Assembly (NCBI GenBank): GCA_013339895.1
Contig: JABACO010000004.1
Location: 8,146,085-8,210,084 of the forward strand
Direction: 5' to 3'
Source: Ephydatia muelleri
Taxonomy: Eukaryota > Porifera > Demospongiae > Spongillida > Spongillidae
Length of the DNA: 64,000 nucleotides
Shown here in pieces: positions 35,898 through 48,400 of this stretch (the stretch's first letter is position 1; the number at the start of each line of letters is the position of its first letter). The position numbers and the translations under genes were made by a program. Below the pieces are notes generated by a model, which saw nothing but the letters and a program-made list of their open reading frames with translations, ran no database searches and was not told where the DNA came from.

Positions 35898-38081
35898 TCA
35901 TGTTAAGCCAGGAATAGTCATGAAGAAACGATACTTTGCATTTGCTTCTTCCAGTAGATATGGATACCACATTATGTAATTTGTCCCCCAAATGTTGTTG
36001 AATATATTGAAGGAGAACCCAGATGATACATCTGGTTGTTGCATTGGAGTAGGAAATGCATTAGGATTGCCAACACAAACAAGACTAGTGTCCAGGCTGT
36101 TAAAAGCGAGACTAGTGTCACTGTAACGAATGCCGTTGTCACTGGCATGCAAATGTTTACTGCCATTTTTCATTACTTCCAAGACATTAATATACCTGGA
36201 TAGCTTGCTCACTTGCATTGTTGTTGGATACGTCACTACAGGGTTGAAGTAGAATGCAAGAGATTCAGGTGTACGGGTAGCTGTTTTGTCCACTACATAC
36301 AGTGTGATGTTAATTGGTATTTGCTCTGCTGATGACTCTACATCTGGAAGTAATACATAAACCCAAGCAGCTTTGGGGGCACCATAATTCAATACAAGTG
36401 TACTGTCAAAATACAGTTCAGTGAAGAAATTGTATCCATTCACATCATATTTGTACCACAATGCCTCTAGGCGTGGTGAGGTATTTATTTCTGTGCTGCT
36501 ATTGTACCCAGGTTTGCCGAAGTCAAGAGGTGCAAACCCTGTGGAAAAGTCATCAAGATACTCTTGAAGGAATACCGAGTAGTCATTTGTGGTAAATGCT
36601 TGGTAGATTACTTTTCCAATTGGGTTTGTGCTGGATGCATACTGCACTTGTGATTGTGTACGTCTATCCACAAGATAATTAATGCTCCCATCTATTGAAG
36701 AAAACTGTAAGTCTATTTTTCCACACTGGAATATTGTGGATACATTTTCAACTCTGCTGTAACCGTCCAGAGATATGCTGCCATTAAATTTCATATTGTC
36801 CAAGCTTTCCTGAATTGAATTTCCAAGCACTGTGTTCTGTATGGTTTTTAAAGGGAAATTGATGCCCAAAAGACGCTGCTCCACCCAAGATGCTATTATG
36901 TCTTGAAAGTTGGGCTCTGACAATGCTGATTGAAATGCGGCATTGCTCCAGTTAGTTGTGTCATGTAAAAATGTTTTCACATCCTTTCCCCAAGTATGCT
37001 CTCCATTTTTAAGAAACAACAATGAGAAGGTAACAAAATTAGGATCATCCAAAGAGCACTGATTTTTTTGCATGCACTGCAGTCTCTGTCTAGATATTTC
37101 TCGTGTTTGAGCTGTTTTCCAAGGGTCAGAAGCAGTTCCATGTATCCATGTGTCACCAATCTCTCCACTAAAGACTGGTAGTTGTGATTTGAAACTCATT
37201 AATTGGGTTACGAAGGTGTCATAACCTGCTGCAACAATATTTGCAGATGGAAAGTAACCTTTGAGGAGAGCATAATTTCGTTTCACTTCATCAGCTGATG
37301 GTGGACCGGAATTATCACCTCGAATAGCAAATGCCAATGCTTCTTGCATTCCGGGTACAATGACCATGCTGTCTGGTCCCGGTTCAGGATCCCCACCATA
37401 TCCATGGGGATGCCACATTGCAATAATATCTGTATTCGTATCATTATCTTTCCACACAAAAACGCTAGGAACAGCTGGAGGCATTGAGGCCGAATTCACT
37501 CCGACGGTCAGAGCATTGATGCCGTTTGAATTCATGATGGGTATCAATGACCGAGTTGTCCCGGGAACATCTCGCTGGCTCATTGTTATTTTATGTGTCA
37601 AGTTGAAGTGATCGTCGAGCAAGTGGGTCAGCTGGAACCCGAAGTCCACCATCGAAGCGTCGTAGTACTCGATCTGAGAGTTAAAAGGAAATGCATGCCA
37701 AACGATATCGCCAATGGCGACAGCCTTATAAAAAGCATCAAGCTGCGATGCGTTCGGACATGCGAGGCCCAGCTCGGGTATGCAGTTTATGTACAAGTAC
37801 ACTAGGTAAGGGTGTGTGGTGAACACTAGCCGCTCCTCGCCTCCCTGAGCTCGCAGGTCGTTTGCTATGGATATAGCTTCGGGAAAGTACAGGAGGAAAT
37901 ACTCGTTCAATATGTTTACAGCTGTGTTGGCGAATCCGACGTCGAGATGGCAAGACGAGATTAGATAGATCGTGCTTATGTTCACTTCTTGAGTGCTCAT
38001 TTGTAGGGAAGACTCCACTGCTGGCAGTGTCTGCCAAATTAGCAGCACTGAACACAAACCTAACACCAACGCCCTCAACAT
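35898..38081 (-). CDS. Secreted GH38-like protein (DUF5054 type), intronless
   Basis: A single uninterrupted frame of 727 codons. The N-terminus is a clear signal peptide (LRALVLGLCSVLLIWQTLPA, cleavage around residue 22-25). ISSCHLDVGF at residues 41-50 matches the metal-binding HxD motif that opens GH38 alpha-mannosidase-type domains (H45, D47). Other candidates are the Asp in SQRDVPGTTRS (about 171, nucleophile position), WHPHGYGG (223-230) and GEHTWG (about 365). The C-terminal half looks like the beta-rich mannosidase tail, with several N-glycosylation sequons. I expect a secreted or lysosomal glycosidase fold; substrate and activity are unknown. Length and motifs fit DUF5054 proteins from memory. 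Lack of introns is striking beside its intron-rich neighbours. The start is chosen because the signal peptide follows it directly. Confidence 0.75.
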   Translation of the reverse strand: MLRALVLGLCSVLLIWQTLPAVESSLQMSTQEVNISTIYLISSCHLDVGFANTAVNILNEYFLLYFPEAISIANDLRAQGGEERLVFTTHPYLVYLYINCIPELGLACPNASQLDAFYKAVAIGDIVWHAFPFNSQIEYYDASMVDFGFQLTHLLDDHFNLTHKITMSQRDVPGTTRSLIPIMNSNGINALTVGVNSASMPPAVPSVFVWKDNDTNTDIIAMWHPHGYGGDPEPGPDSMVIVPGMQEALAFAIRGDNSGPPSADEVKRNYALLKGYFPSANIVAAGYDTFVTQLMSFKSQLPVFSGEIGDTWIHGTASDPWKTAQTREISRQRLQCMQKNQCSLDDPNFVTFSLLFLKNGEHTWGKDVKTFLHDTTNWSNAAFQSALSEPNFQDIIASWVEQRLLGINFPLKTIQNTVLGNSIQESLDNMKFNGSISLDGYSRVENVSTIFQCGKIDLQFSSIDGSINYLVDRRTQSQVQYASSTNPIGKVIYQAFTTNDYSVFLQEYLDDFSTGFAPLDFGKPGYNSSTEINTSPRLEALWYKYDVNGYNFFTELYFDSTLVLNYGAPKAAWVYVLLPDVESSAEQIPINITLYVVDKTATRTPESLAFYFNPVVTYPTTMQVSKLSRYINVLEVMKNGSKHLHASDNGIRYSDTSLAFNSLDTSLVCVGNPNAFPTPMQQPDVSSGFSFNIFNNIWGTNYIMWYPYLLEEANAKYRFFMTIPGLT

Positions 38082-39431
38082 TGCAGCCTATTAGAGCTCC
38101 ATGTCACATGATGCACATATGAATATAATAATTATGGCTTAGCACAAATACTACAAACCTACCTACCTAAGACACAGAGTCAGAACACAAAATGTTAGCA
38201 TTTCAACTACATGCCTTGTGATTATTTGCTGCATGAAACGGCTAAGATAAGATTTTCAAGATGCGTACTGTACATTTAATGGTTCCCATATATACATAAC
38301 AAAAGATCAGCAGCATTCCAACGCACTTTCGTATCATTTAATATTATAAAGATCGAACTTGTTGCACCACAGCATGCAGGAACCCGTATATCTGCTCATA
38401 ACTCAATATCAATATGCGGCAAGTACTATTATTGAAGCCGATCCAGAATAAAAACATTCCGATTCATCTTTGTGCTCTGAGTTGTTCAAGTGGGGATGAA
38501 AACAGAATGTATTGTCAGAAGGCAAGCCGGTCAGCTAGTCTCGTACTCTTGCAGACAGAATGCATGCAGAAGTTTTCTACATCTATACTATAATACAGAG
38601 ATATGTGCCAGCAAGCTAGGTTGAAAGCAACGGAAAATTCAGCTGCATCCGAGTCAATGCAGCGTATATAAATACCCATGCAATCATGATATGTGCGCCA
38701 TATATACATAGAAATCGCGCGACGCAACGTGTATACAGCGTGGTTTACTTTTTTAAAATAATGCCTAACACAAATTAATAGTTTAAAACATGACATCTTG
38801 TGTCTAAACAGGTTCCTTTGCCAGGCTGAAAATCTAACTCGACTACACGATGGGAACCGCGACTTTCTTACATTATGGAAACAGTTAGATATATTTTGTA
38901 CCACATCAAGACCCCATTTATGCTAAATATATCATTTATGCTACACATATGTATTATCATTAATTTTACTGTACAGTATGATGTGCTTGGTACATAATCA
39001 TGGAACAAATCTGATCAACACCACACGTGACAATATTACTGGTACTTGACTCTTTACGTGTTGGTTCATTTGAACATAGATAGTGATTTGAATTTATTTA
39101 GGTAGAAGTGCATAACAATGAAAATCGATAACGCTCTGTTTGTCAATAAACATGAACAATTTTAGTACATGTACGCAGCATGTGACGTTAGCTTTCACTT
39201 GGATTATTGAAAGTAAACAAACTACGATATAAATGTGTTATTCTCTCTCGTTTTGTTCATGAAACGCGGTATGTAACAAACTGCTAGAACAATCTGTGCC
39301 GTAGCGAATATCTTACAGGCTTACCAATTATGATATCATATAGGCATATACCACATATTCGGTACAGAAAATTACTTTTGGCTGTGTCTGTTTATTAATC
39401 ACGTGTGCTTCGAAAAGCTAAACAGGTGTAA
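38082..39431. promoter_or_regulatory. Shared upstream region between GH38-like and integrin-like genes
   Basis: The two genes are divergent and their start codons are 1,350 bp apart, so both promoters must lie here or within 5' introns. No TATA box or initiator could be assigned with confidence. A minus frame at 38904-38515 (129 codons) lacks recognisable motifs. Confidence 0.35.
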
Positions 39432-42400
39432 ATGGACCGGTGGAGACAGCATCGTACTGTTATCCTTCAAACAGTATGGTTCGTTGGACTTTTGATGATG
39501 AAAGGTGCGTGTTTGGAGATCAGCATCACGGGTGTTTCTTTAAAATCCGCGACGGCTGTTGCCATATATAGCTGTATTCGGTGCATTTCCAAGTAGGACG
39601 ATGAATCAGATACAATAGGAATAGCTCCTTGTGTTTCTATATTGATCAGGTGTCTTACTTGCCTTATGCGACTATTTTATTGCGCTGTGTGTGTGTGTGT
39701 GTGTGTATGCGTACGCGTGTGTGTATGCGTGCGTGTGCATTGGTGTGTGCGTGTGCGTGTTGTGCGCGCGAGTGCGTGTGTGCGTGTGATGGGGTACGTA
39801 TGCAGGCAGATGCAGTCCGCTGAGGCCACCAGGGAAAAGGGCGTGCGAAAAGGAGCATTTGCGTAATGAATACGCAGACGTCGTGGTTACGAATTCGGTA
39901 GTACATACTTCTGGCTTCCCTCAGTCTGGTTGTATACTAGTGCGCTGTTAGTGGGTGTGTATGTGCGTGTGTGCATACATGTTCGTGCACCTTTTTGTAG
40001 TGATCCGGATATGCCTGTGTCGATCCGAGAGTTTTAAAGAAGTGGCGGTCTGTGGGCGTGTGTGTTTGATGTAGAACTTGTGTGGCTGCACTGGTACATT
40101 ACTAGTGGGGGTTCAGGTCATAATAAAGTGAACCTTTAGAAGGCCAATCAGTGTATGAAAACAAGGTTATACACATTCGTGTACTACTAACTGCATCATA
40201 GGGAAAGGTAGCAAATATACTTCTTGTAGCTTCATTCTTCAGTATGTACTCCGGCGTTGGCAATACACCTCATACTAGTCTGTCCATCATTTCCTTGGTG
40301 ATAATGTAGTATCGTTAAGCTGTTTAGCCTTACTGCTGTTGAGATGGGATTTATTTGGACGCAGGGTTGCTCTCAAGTTGCATTAGTTGCAGATGGATGA
40401 TTACAGGCTCACAACAGTGCTAAGCAGCATTCACTGCATCTTGTTTAGTGCCAACAGTGCTGTCTTGATGGAGGGCTCTACTGAAAGATGTACTTGTAGA
40501 TCGTTTATGATGATGTAATAATATGTGTCTGGGACAGAGGCACCAGGGAAAAGTGGTCCAATGAAAACCATGCAACCGTACTGGCTGTGACGGACCTTTG
40601 GTTACCTATGGTTACCAGAGTAGGCTAGTCACTTCTGTGATACGTGTGGTTTGAGGTAGACTAAGCACAGAAACATGTGTTGCAGATTTCTCGTACATGT
40701 ATATTAAGAAATGTGGCACAGTTGATGACTGCCAGCGTTTAGTTCAGAATTAGTCACCCCAAAAGTATTGGTATAAATTAAACCATGGCCTGTGCAACGT
40801 GTGTATTTCCTGCTTCTGTTTTTCTAATCACATTTGTTTTATTTTCAGTTGGTTGGACTGCATCAATGTGCAGCACTGCACAGAATTGTGCCACCTGTGT
40901 GTCCAGTGGAATCAACTGTGTGTGGTGTAGCCAGAGGGTAAGCTGTTCACATGGAAGGGGGGGGGGGGGGGCGGGGGGGGGTCTATGCCTGCGTGTATGG
41001 GGTCTCTGTTTCTGATTGAGTGCAATATTGCATGTACATGCATGTGTGTATTTATCTAAGTTAAATATATTTGTGTAACTGGTGCATGTAGTGTGTGTTT
41101 TCCATATTGGTGTGTACAAAGTCTGCATATTTGTGCATCATGGTGTTCTGTGAGTTTTTTTTAATGTCTGTGTCGGGTTTCACTGTGCACATGTGTCTGT
41201 GTGAGTGTTATGGTGACGATGCATGCATCCAGGTTGCGCTACAGCACCTTAATACGCCTTAGTATGTATTCTATTGTATTTGTGTAAAAACATCCACATA
41301 CATGTACATGTACAATATTGACAGATTTCCATGGTTAAGTGTACCACAATAATTGCATGTGTGTGATGTAATTATTGTGAGTTACAAACACTTGTGGGTT
41401 ATGTTAGAGTTTTAAAGTAAAGGTGTGTGTGTGTGGGGTGTGGGTGTGTGGGGTGTGTGTGTGGGGTGTGTGGGTGTGTGGGGTGTGGGTGTGTGGGGTG
41501 TGGGTGTGTGTGGGGTGTGTGGGGTGTGTGGGTGTGTGGGGTGTGGGTGTGTGGGGTGTGGGTGTGTGTGGGGTGTGTGGGGTGTGTGTGTGGGGTGTGT
41601 GGGGTGTGTGTGTGGGGTGTGTGGGGTGTGTGGGGTGTGGGTGTGTGGGGTGTGTGGGTGTGTGTGGGGTAGATACGAGCAACTAACAGTGGTAGAGATT
41701 AAAGTTAAAGAAACGGAGGAGTGTGCTGAAATATGGGTGGAAATGCTTCTGGGCTATTCCTTTTAATGATCGTACAAGGGATTGGAGGGCCAATCAGTTA
41801 TCTAGCATAGTTAGCTTTGACATAGGGATTTATTAATTGCTAAGGAGGATTGCCCTCCATCCCCTTGCAACTTCCTCCCCACCCCATGCACACACATACA
41901 GCATATGTGAAACCATAATTTGTACCCCTCATGGCCTCATAGCATGGCTTACATGTAGATTGACATGTAAAGGCAGTCACTTGCATGGCAAGATTTGGCA
42001 TTGATTGAGTGCTTAATTATATTGTATGGTAACTTCCAGCTGAATGACTTGGGAAAGTGTATGTAGCAAAATGCAGCTACTGCAGACAAGGAACTACAGA
42101 CCCTTATTGTGCAACCTTCTCCACGCACCAGCTTCCGGCAAATCAGTAGTTGCCTTATTTGCACACTCAGTCTCATCGTTGCCAACATTTTGGTTGTGAG
42201 AGAGGCACCGAGTATCTAAGTGAACGTACTAAGCTATTCTCAGTAGTATCCATTAAGCATCAAGATGCACACAGACCATCATCATGCCATCATGCTGCAC
42301 CTCACACACTGTGCGTCACCTCTTAGGTGTTGGTGTTGACTGTAGAATGAGCGGGTGGACCTTAGACGTTCAAAACAAACACAACAGCAGGAAATGGGAA

Positions 42401-45400
42401 TTCATTGTAGTTGAGCTCTGAGGAGCTGGAGTTTGTTACAATCTCTATGTTGTGGATAACAAGAACGTCTAGTTGATCTCTGTCATCACATCTGTGTGAT
42501 ACGGGATATGGTATCCTTCATGTAACTTCTTTTGAGCTACATCACACCTTAAATACCTGTGGTTGCTGTGAATCCTCATAGACGCAAGAGAGGCACAGCC
42601 CTACACCTCAGTGGTCTCTAGGAATGTAACACTATACATGTACTGTAGCTGCTGATTCTGTTTGCAGATTCGATTAATTTATTTTGGAAGCTACAGTACT
42701 GCTCACTCACATGTTTACACCCCAAGTCACACAGGAGGGGGGAGCATGTGGAATCACTCTTACATACAGTGCTAGCAAATCACTTGCTCGCAAAATACCG
42801 CAAGAGTGTTATTTGCCAGCTGTATGCACAAGGACATATACTGTTTTGCACTGGTAGTACTAGGCTGTATAATCCACATGTACACATACTGTACATTCGT
42901 CAGTAAGGTACGTGTATGTACTCTTAAGGATGGGAAAGGATGTGGTAAGAATTGATCCTTGTTCTCTATGTGATAAACCAGGGCAAAATGTAGTACTGTA
43001 CATGTACCTGTAGCTAAATATGGTATGCCCATGTATTTAGTTCACCTAATAATGTGTCAGTTTTGACTGGGCATTGAGGATAACTGTACAAAAACTGCAG
43101 TACCAGTAACTGTACCTTTCATTGTGCTCGTGAGAGGAAGAAGGCTACTACTGGCTGTCCTTTAATAAGCATGGTGTGGCTTGAGCAGTGTAGTGTTAAT
43201 TGTTTGTGAAATGGGTTGTTAATTATTTCAAGCTCTAATGAGTAACTGTCTAAAAAAATCCCTTTGATTAGAAAGTTTCCTGTGTGCTCTTGCAGGGATT
43301 TGATGTTCTCAAACACATGCAAGGCATGCCATGTATTTGAAGTCTGTGCAGGTTGCCATGACATCCATTGCAGTACACATACATATTCATGCTTTAGTGT
43401 ACAGTACTTATCTCTTTATGTGTGCAGTACATGGGTTTGTGTTTGTGTGTGTTTGTGTGTGTGTGTGTGTGTGTTCTTTGTATGCTATTGAATGCTCTCT
43501 TGTCATGTACATGTACAACATCCAAAGTAAGTGTGTTATTTTTGAAAGCGTTCTGTGTCGTTTCTCTCCTGACTCGCATGTGAATGTTTCCTTAGACCAT
43601 ATACATGTATGTACATGTAGATCCTTGAGTAAACAACATTTGATTTAGTTAAATAAGCATGTCACTTCCATTCCATTATCGAATGTGTACATATATATTT
43701 TTGCTATTTTATCTCTGGGCCCCTTTGTGCAGTGAAGGAGCTACTGTACATTCAATGTGCTGTGTCTAGTGTGTGCACACATGTGTATATCTTACAGGCA
43801 CAGTTTTTGTTACGGTACCTACATGTAGTGCATTGCGTAGTCTTTGTTTGCATATGATGCATTTTGGTACAGTATCAATTTTTGCCCATTCCTCTCTCTT
43901 TTTCCTCTTCCTGTGTGGTTTATGTCACTTGTACACACAAATGTCTTCATTCGTCTGTCCACTTCACTTGACTCTCCCTCCCTTCCCTCTCCCTCTCTTA
44001 CAGACTGCCAACATCACCCCGTCATGCATGGACAGATCAGTGGCTAACGTTTCGTGCAACTTGAGCTATGTCGAAGATCCTCAGGTGTTTGTAGCAAACC
44101 TTGCAGAGGTATGTGCAAGACCATTACAAGTGTACTGTGTGTGTGTGTGTGTGTGTGTGGAGGGGGGTTGCCTTTGGGGTGCTTAAATCTCCCCCTCCAA
44201 ATTTTAACTTTTCAAATACCATGATTATATATTTGTTGGTATGTACTGCAACATGTACAGTGTACATCTGTTGGATGTAGTCTTGTGCCAAGACCAGGCT
44301 TGCAGAGCTGGGTCTCAGCGTGAGCCTAATATTGTGGCATGCTCAGTAAGTAATGAATTGATTGTCTGTAGTAATTAGATTTTGAATCAATAGTGGCCCA
44401 TTGTAGCTGCATTATAGCCCAACCAGCCCAAAGCTGAATTTCGCTACAGTCTATGTGGCAATTTGGTTTTTAAACACAGCTACTGTATACATTGTACATG
44501 TACATGTAGTGTATCAGTGTGCAATACGCACAGTGCATGTATGTACATGTCCAAAGTGATTGTGCTAAGTGCTTGTGCTTGTGTGGACGTGTATGTGAAA
44601 TTTACTGTTACTCATATGGCAATGCAGGAAAATTTATCTGAGAGTGTGCTGATATCACCCCAGTCAGTTTATCTTAATCTGCGAACAGGTATGTATATGT
44701 ACATTCATGCACTTGTGCATACAGTGTACTGTATCTGGTCCCTTGTATATTGATAGTGTATTGTTTCAGGTGTTGTAATTGCGATACGTGGAAGTGTATA
44801 GTGTAGTAAAGTTGTGAACACAATAATACACTCAGTTTGTTGCTAGGGTTAATGTTGCATACGTATGAAACTGATTTGAAACTGGTTTCATGCTTTGCTG
44901 ATATTTCCACTCTCACACGAAACATGAAAACCAATAAATACTGTGCAGGTATATGTATTTTATCATCAGACTAACTATGTTTACGTACAGTCAACAGTAG
45001 CTATTAAATGTTATTTGCATTATGGCGACTTGTACTGATGGCATGGAGGTTCCAAAACCCAAGGGCTTGGGAAGCGCCACAAATGTTTTGCCATGGGCAG
45101 TTCACCCAATATCAGTTCAAGGCAGAGATACTGGTAGCTACAGATGCAACAAAGTCTGCAGACCTACATGTAGACCTAGACGTGAAGCTACCAGATATCT
45201 CCAGGGTAACCGTCAGTGCTATTAGTATTGAGTGTGATAGGTGGCTCCACTTCCTTAAAATAAATTTTGGTACCTGAATCAGACGTTTGGCATGGAAAGG
45301 ATGTTGTGTGAGGGTGCAATTAATTGATCACTTGGCAGAACAAATTAAAACAATGTGAAAAAAAAGGGCGGTATAACATATGCTGCTGTATTCCCTTGTT

Positions 45401-48400
45401 GTGGACGTGTTGGTCCTCAGCACCTTCACACAGCAAAAGATGAACAAATGGCATGCATACACAGAGCATCAACAACCATATTATGCATAATATACAAGTC
45501 CTTGAAATGGGTATGCAAGTCATGCAGGGTAAAAAAAAAATTGTGCTGTAGACACTAGACCACCACGGTTGGTCAACCAGTTCAATCCGATCTCTTGAAT
45601 CATTTATCCCATCGTCAGAACTTATCATGTCTTCAAGACAGTGCAGCCTATCTTTGGTTGGGACATGATTATTTGGTAGCGCATAACCTGCCGATATGCA
45701 AGGGTGTTTATCACCTCATAGCTATGTGTGTTGTGAAGGAAGCTCTACACCACTGGCTGCAGATAATGCTACGTTATAATGCAACTCGATTATGTCTTTT
45801 AAGAGCATGTATTGTATTGGTCTACTTATTGATAAAGCACTGCAGAGCTAATTAGTGTTGGTAATGGTAGCATTACTCAGATAAGTCTCCCATTCATGAA
45901 CGTAGGGCTGTGAAGTACATGTGCAGTGAGTGTAGTAATTTTGTGATGCCTTTAGATAGACATGGACGGTTGTAGGTACTCGATTTCAATAACAAACTGT
46001 ACTGTTTTGGATTGTGTGAATGGCGGGGCTCCTTCGAGCCAAACGAACCCATCCAAACCCCCCCCCCCCCCCCTCCCCCACTTCTTGGATCTGCCAGCCC
46101 CAATATGGGCATTAGTAACGCTTACTTCATGTGTGTAGTGTGTATTGGAAGATATTTGCATTTCAGTCCATAGTACTGTCATATCAAGATCTACACATGT
46201 TCAGTGCTCATGTTTCTTGCTATGTAGTGTGTGCTCGTTATGTCTTGTGCTGCCTGTGTGCAGTGTACATTGTACACTGTGTGTGCATGCTGTATGCCAG
46301 GCATCTTATGCATGGGCAATGTAATATCTATTGTGTATGCAATTTTAACTTAAAACCGCACTAAATCAGCAATTCATGACTAGTGGATTGTACCGTAGTG
46401 CAATATAGTCTAATGCTCATGTGTCATGGTTATGCTGTAATTCCCAATAGACTGACGTGATTACCTTAACCACCAATTGTATTGCCATTATTCTGAAGTC
46501 AGGGAAAAAAATGGATCTGTCTGTAGACCAGTTGTCTCGCCAAGAGTATATGTAGCATATGTTTACTGAAGTCAGTTACAGGTTCCCAGACTAGATTTGT
46601 GTGACATTACATTCGTCCAACCATTCTTCAAGCTTGACCTCAAGCTTAGTATCGCACGTTGGGTGCCAAACATGTCGAGAGTAATGACCTCCTACTTCAG
46701 CTTGCTGTTCTTGCTGTGGTTGAAGAACAAAGTGTTCAATGTTGGGTGCTTCCCAGTCAGCTATCGGAACTCTACTGTAGCTCTCACCAAGTGCTTCTGC
46801 CTCTCTTCTTATGAAGCTTTGTTGGAGTCTATTATCATGCACCACACGAGCCTTGCCGCCTTGATGTGTTCTTTGTGACATTTACTGGGGAAAGTACCTA
46901 CTGTACTTCATAGTCCATCCTCCTTCCCACCTTGCTTCCAGTTTACCAGCTATTGGTGCATCCAGTTTACCAGCTATTGGTGTTTCCAGTTTACCAGATA
47001 TTGGTGCTTCCAGTTTACCAGCTATTGGTGCTTCCAGTTTACAGCTATTGGTGCTTCCAGTTTACCAGCTATTGGTGCATCCAGTTTACCAGCTATTGGT
47101 GCTTCCAGTTTACCAGCTATTGGTGCTTCCAGTTTACCAGCTATTGGTGCTTCCAGTTTACCAGCTATTGGTGCTTCCAGTTTACCAGCTATTGGTGCAT
47201 CCAGTTTACCAGTTATTGGTACTTGCAGCCACACAACATCTCCAACAGTGAAAGATCTGCCTTTTGCTGCTGTGTTTGAATTCTAATCAATGGTTTCTTA
47301 AGTGGGACACAATCTGTACGCCATTGATTAGAACACGACATCTCCACAGCAAAAACAACTCACCCAGGGGCAGCAATGGCTACTCAAAGGTTCTGTGCCC
47401 TGCCTGGCCATGCCCATAGCCAGCCCACACTCAATTTGTGGAAATGTAATTTACAATACATGCACTGAAGTCTTAACTGTAGAGGTTTGTACTTTAATTT
47501 TTAATACAGCTCAAAGCAAACTGAGAATTGTATACAATATTCAACTCTTTGGACTCTAGTACATTTTAACCACTGAATCGAGTTTGCCTTAAATAGAGCT
47601 ATTGTTTGCTGCAAGGTAAGTCGAACAGGGCACAGTTTCATCAAAGTACAAGGTAAAATAAGCCATACTGTTTTATATATAGAGTAGAGAAAAACAATTA
47701 TTGAACCAATAATTGTAAATAAATATAGAAAGTTTTGTTTAAATCTGAAGCACAAAGTGTTCTAGCACTCTTATTTGTCCAGGAACGACCCATGTATGGA
47801 ATATGGGTAATCAAATAATTCAGTGTTATATTAACCTGCTGCTGACTAGTACATGATGTGCACTTAGTAGTTATGACAACAGTTTGTTTTTGTTATCCGC
47901 CACTCAGGACAACAGGCTGTCTTTAATGTGAGCGTGAAAACTAGCAGAACATACCCTTTGGACTTCTATTTCATGATGGATCTGACAGGATCACTTAAAT
48001 ATGATGTTGAACAAGTGCAAGCTAGTGGAACAGACATTGGTATGCTTGAACAGCATGTACCTGTATGACAGCACAGATGCATTTTTCTCTGCATTCTTTG
48101 TGGGTACTTGTAGAGTATAGTGTTTCACATCAAGGCTTCCAGAAGGGAGTGTGTCCAAAGATGAGTTTGCCAAATTTGTTTGTACTGTATGTTTGAGGGA
48201 ATTGAATGTTATTCATTGTGAGAATAACTATGACAATTACAGTACATCCTGTCCATTTAATTGCTTATCTTACATGTGTATCATGCTCATGTGTGTATAT
48301 TTAAATTTCGCCTCATTCATGTATACAATTTAGCAAATGTACTGAAGAACATCTCGCAGAATTATAAAGTTGGATTGGCTCATTTGTGGCTAAACCTGTC

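Noticed and set aside
39629..39906. Cys/Val-rich open frames
   Set aside because: Produced by the GT-rich simple repeat in intron 1 of the integrin-like gene.
40785..40937. Integrin-like start codon at 40785
   Set aside because: It gives a plausible hydrophobic leader, but an acceptor (TTTTCAG) at 40848 and a phase-matched signal-peptide exon at 39432-39504 explain the PSI exon better. An alternative start remains possible.
41404..41766. Cys/Gly/Val- or Thr/His/Pro-repeat proteins
   Set aside because: Translations of a GT/GGGG simple repeat in all frames; no start context, splice structure or homology.
45000..45900. Protein-coding gene in the integrin-like intron
   Set aside because: Two overlapping frames around 45008-45277 look mildly coding but match no family and lack splice context; possibly repeat-derived.
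46939..47226. Regular repeats as a CRISPR array
   Set aside because: Units are contiguous with no unique spacers, and the genome is eukaryotic. It is a minisatellite.
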